Below are positions 63,534 to 64,000 of a DNA stretch of 64,000 nt, piece after piece (position 1 is the first letter of the stretch; each line of letters opens with the position of its first letter). Position numbers and translations under genes: made by a program. Origin of the DNA: Pseudomonas yamanorum (GTDB lineage Bacteria > Pseudomonadota > Gammaproteobacteria > Pseudomonadales > Pseudomonadaceae); the NCBI RefSeq assembly GCF_900105735.1, contig NZ_LT629793.1:1302001-1366000 (forward strand). Direction: 5' to 3'. The notes under the pieces were generated by a model, which did not search any database, was not told the origin of the DNA, and was given only the letters and a program-made list of their open reading frames with translations.

Positions 63534-64000
63534 GGCATACCCTCGGGCAGTTGCAGCAGTTTCAGGCGGCGGCGCTTGGCATACGCCGGCGGCGGCTGCC
63601 ACTGGCCAAAGCTCAATGCGGGAAGTTGCAGCCCCTGTTGGCAGCACAATGCGTGAATGCTCTGCATCAAGGCCTGGCACAGGTCGGCGTAGTTGGCAGC
63701 AGATTGCACGTTGATCTGCCAGTGCAAGCCCTGCTGATGGATTTCATACTCCTGCAAGCACTCGCCATGCATCAGTAAGGTGCGCCGCAGCACATCCGGA
63801 TAGAGCGCTCGCAATTGAACACCGCTCAAGTCGGGTAGCCAAAGAATGTCATCCACACGGCCCTCGACGGCGGCAATCGCACGCTCGACACGCCCACAAG
63901 CGCAAGGCGCCTGGGCAACCCGGAGAACGTCGTTGAGACGGTAACGCACGATCAACTGGGTTCGTCGGGAGAAGTCGGTGATGATCGGCTGAAAACGTGT
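63521..64000 (-). CDS. PaaK/coenzyme F390 synthetase-like adenylate-forming enzyme (partial)
   Basis: The 3' end of a gene that continues past the right edge, so the true start is not in the window. About 160 codons are visible. The block TRFQPIITDFSRRTQLIVRY followed by RLNDVL is the typical late core of PaaK/CapK/F390-synthetase proteins (acyl-adenylate, then CoA thioester or amide). Cys-rich CACGRVERAIAAVEGRVDDIL is the matching hinge region. It is upstream in an overlapping operon with ATP-grasp, GNAT and Rieske genes. Confidence 0.8.
   Translation of the reverse strand, partial: TRFQPIITDFSRRTQLIVRYRLNDVLRVAQAPCACGRVERAIAAVEGRVDDILWLPDLSGVQLRALYPDVLRRTLLMHGECLQEYEIHQQGLHWQINVQSAANYADLCQALMQSIHALCCQQGLQLPALSFGQWQPPPAYAKRRRLKLLQLPEGMPCMY

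Overview
The window is a 64 kb piece of a Pseudomonas chromosome, most likely of the P. fluorescens group. The gene content (minCDE, mnmC, the N-acetylglutaminylglutamine amide operon, rsm/csrA paralogues), the dense GC-rich coding and the many paired REP sequences (REPINs) of two sequence classes between genes all point that way. No rRNA, tRNA, prophage, insertion sequence or CRISPR array is visible. The last gene runs off the right edge.

Layout. 0.1-9.3 kb: polyphosphate:AMP phosphotransferase, the tRNA enzyme MnmC, the three-gene NAGGN osmolyte operon (amidotransferase, GNAT/ATP-grasp ligase, M42 peptidase), a YheU-like protein and a CsrA paralogue. 9.4-26.9 kb: mostly housekeeping and small conserved genes (SDR, LtaS-like sulfatase, ankyrin protein, acyl-CoA synthetase, DUF3509 protein, aroC, prmB, folE, glutaredoxin). 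Among them are an acireductone dioxygenase homologue with two altered metal ligands and an isochorismatase-fold protein with Ser in place of the usual nucleophilic Cys. 27.0-33.4 kb: a CitMHS/AtuA-like operon with a divergent LysR regulator, then GST, aminotransferase and a divergent MarR regulator with two matching palindromic operators.

33.5-49.0 kb is a purine-catabolism region. It holds an NCS2 purine permease, then uraH, puuE, uraD, alc, allA, puuD, a urate/xanthine-type NCS2 permease and a Tsx-like nucleoside porin. Together these take urate to glyoxylate and urea, with uptake across both membranes. A shared TTGTATACAA palindrome and two sigma-54-type promoters suggest joint nitrogen-linked control. 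A 5.1 kb gene for a 1710-residue toxin-like protein sits inside this region and is unrelated to it in function.

49.1-60.1 kb returns to core genes: patatin, late LPS acyltransferase, minCDE, two pseudouridine synthases, apeB, moeA-moaB-mobA and small proteins. From 60.25 kb to the right edge lies a leftward operon whose genes overlap: a PaaK/coenzyme F390 synthetase-like adenylate-forming enzyme (partial), an ATP-grasp ligase, a FemAB/CelD-type GNAT and a Rieske oxygenase. It looks like a small-molecule pathway I cannot assign to a known product. This operon, the giant toxin-like protein and the altered ARD are the best candidates for undescribed biology.
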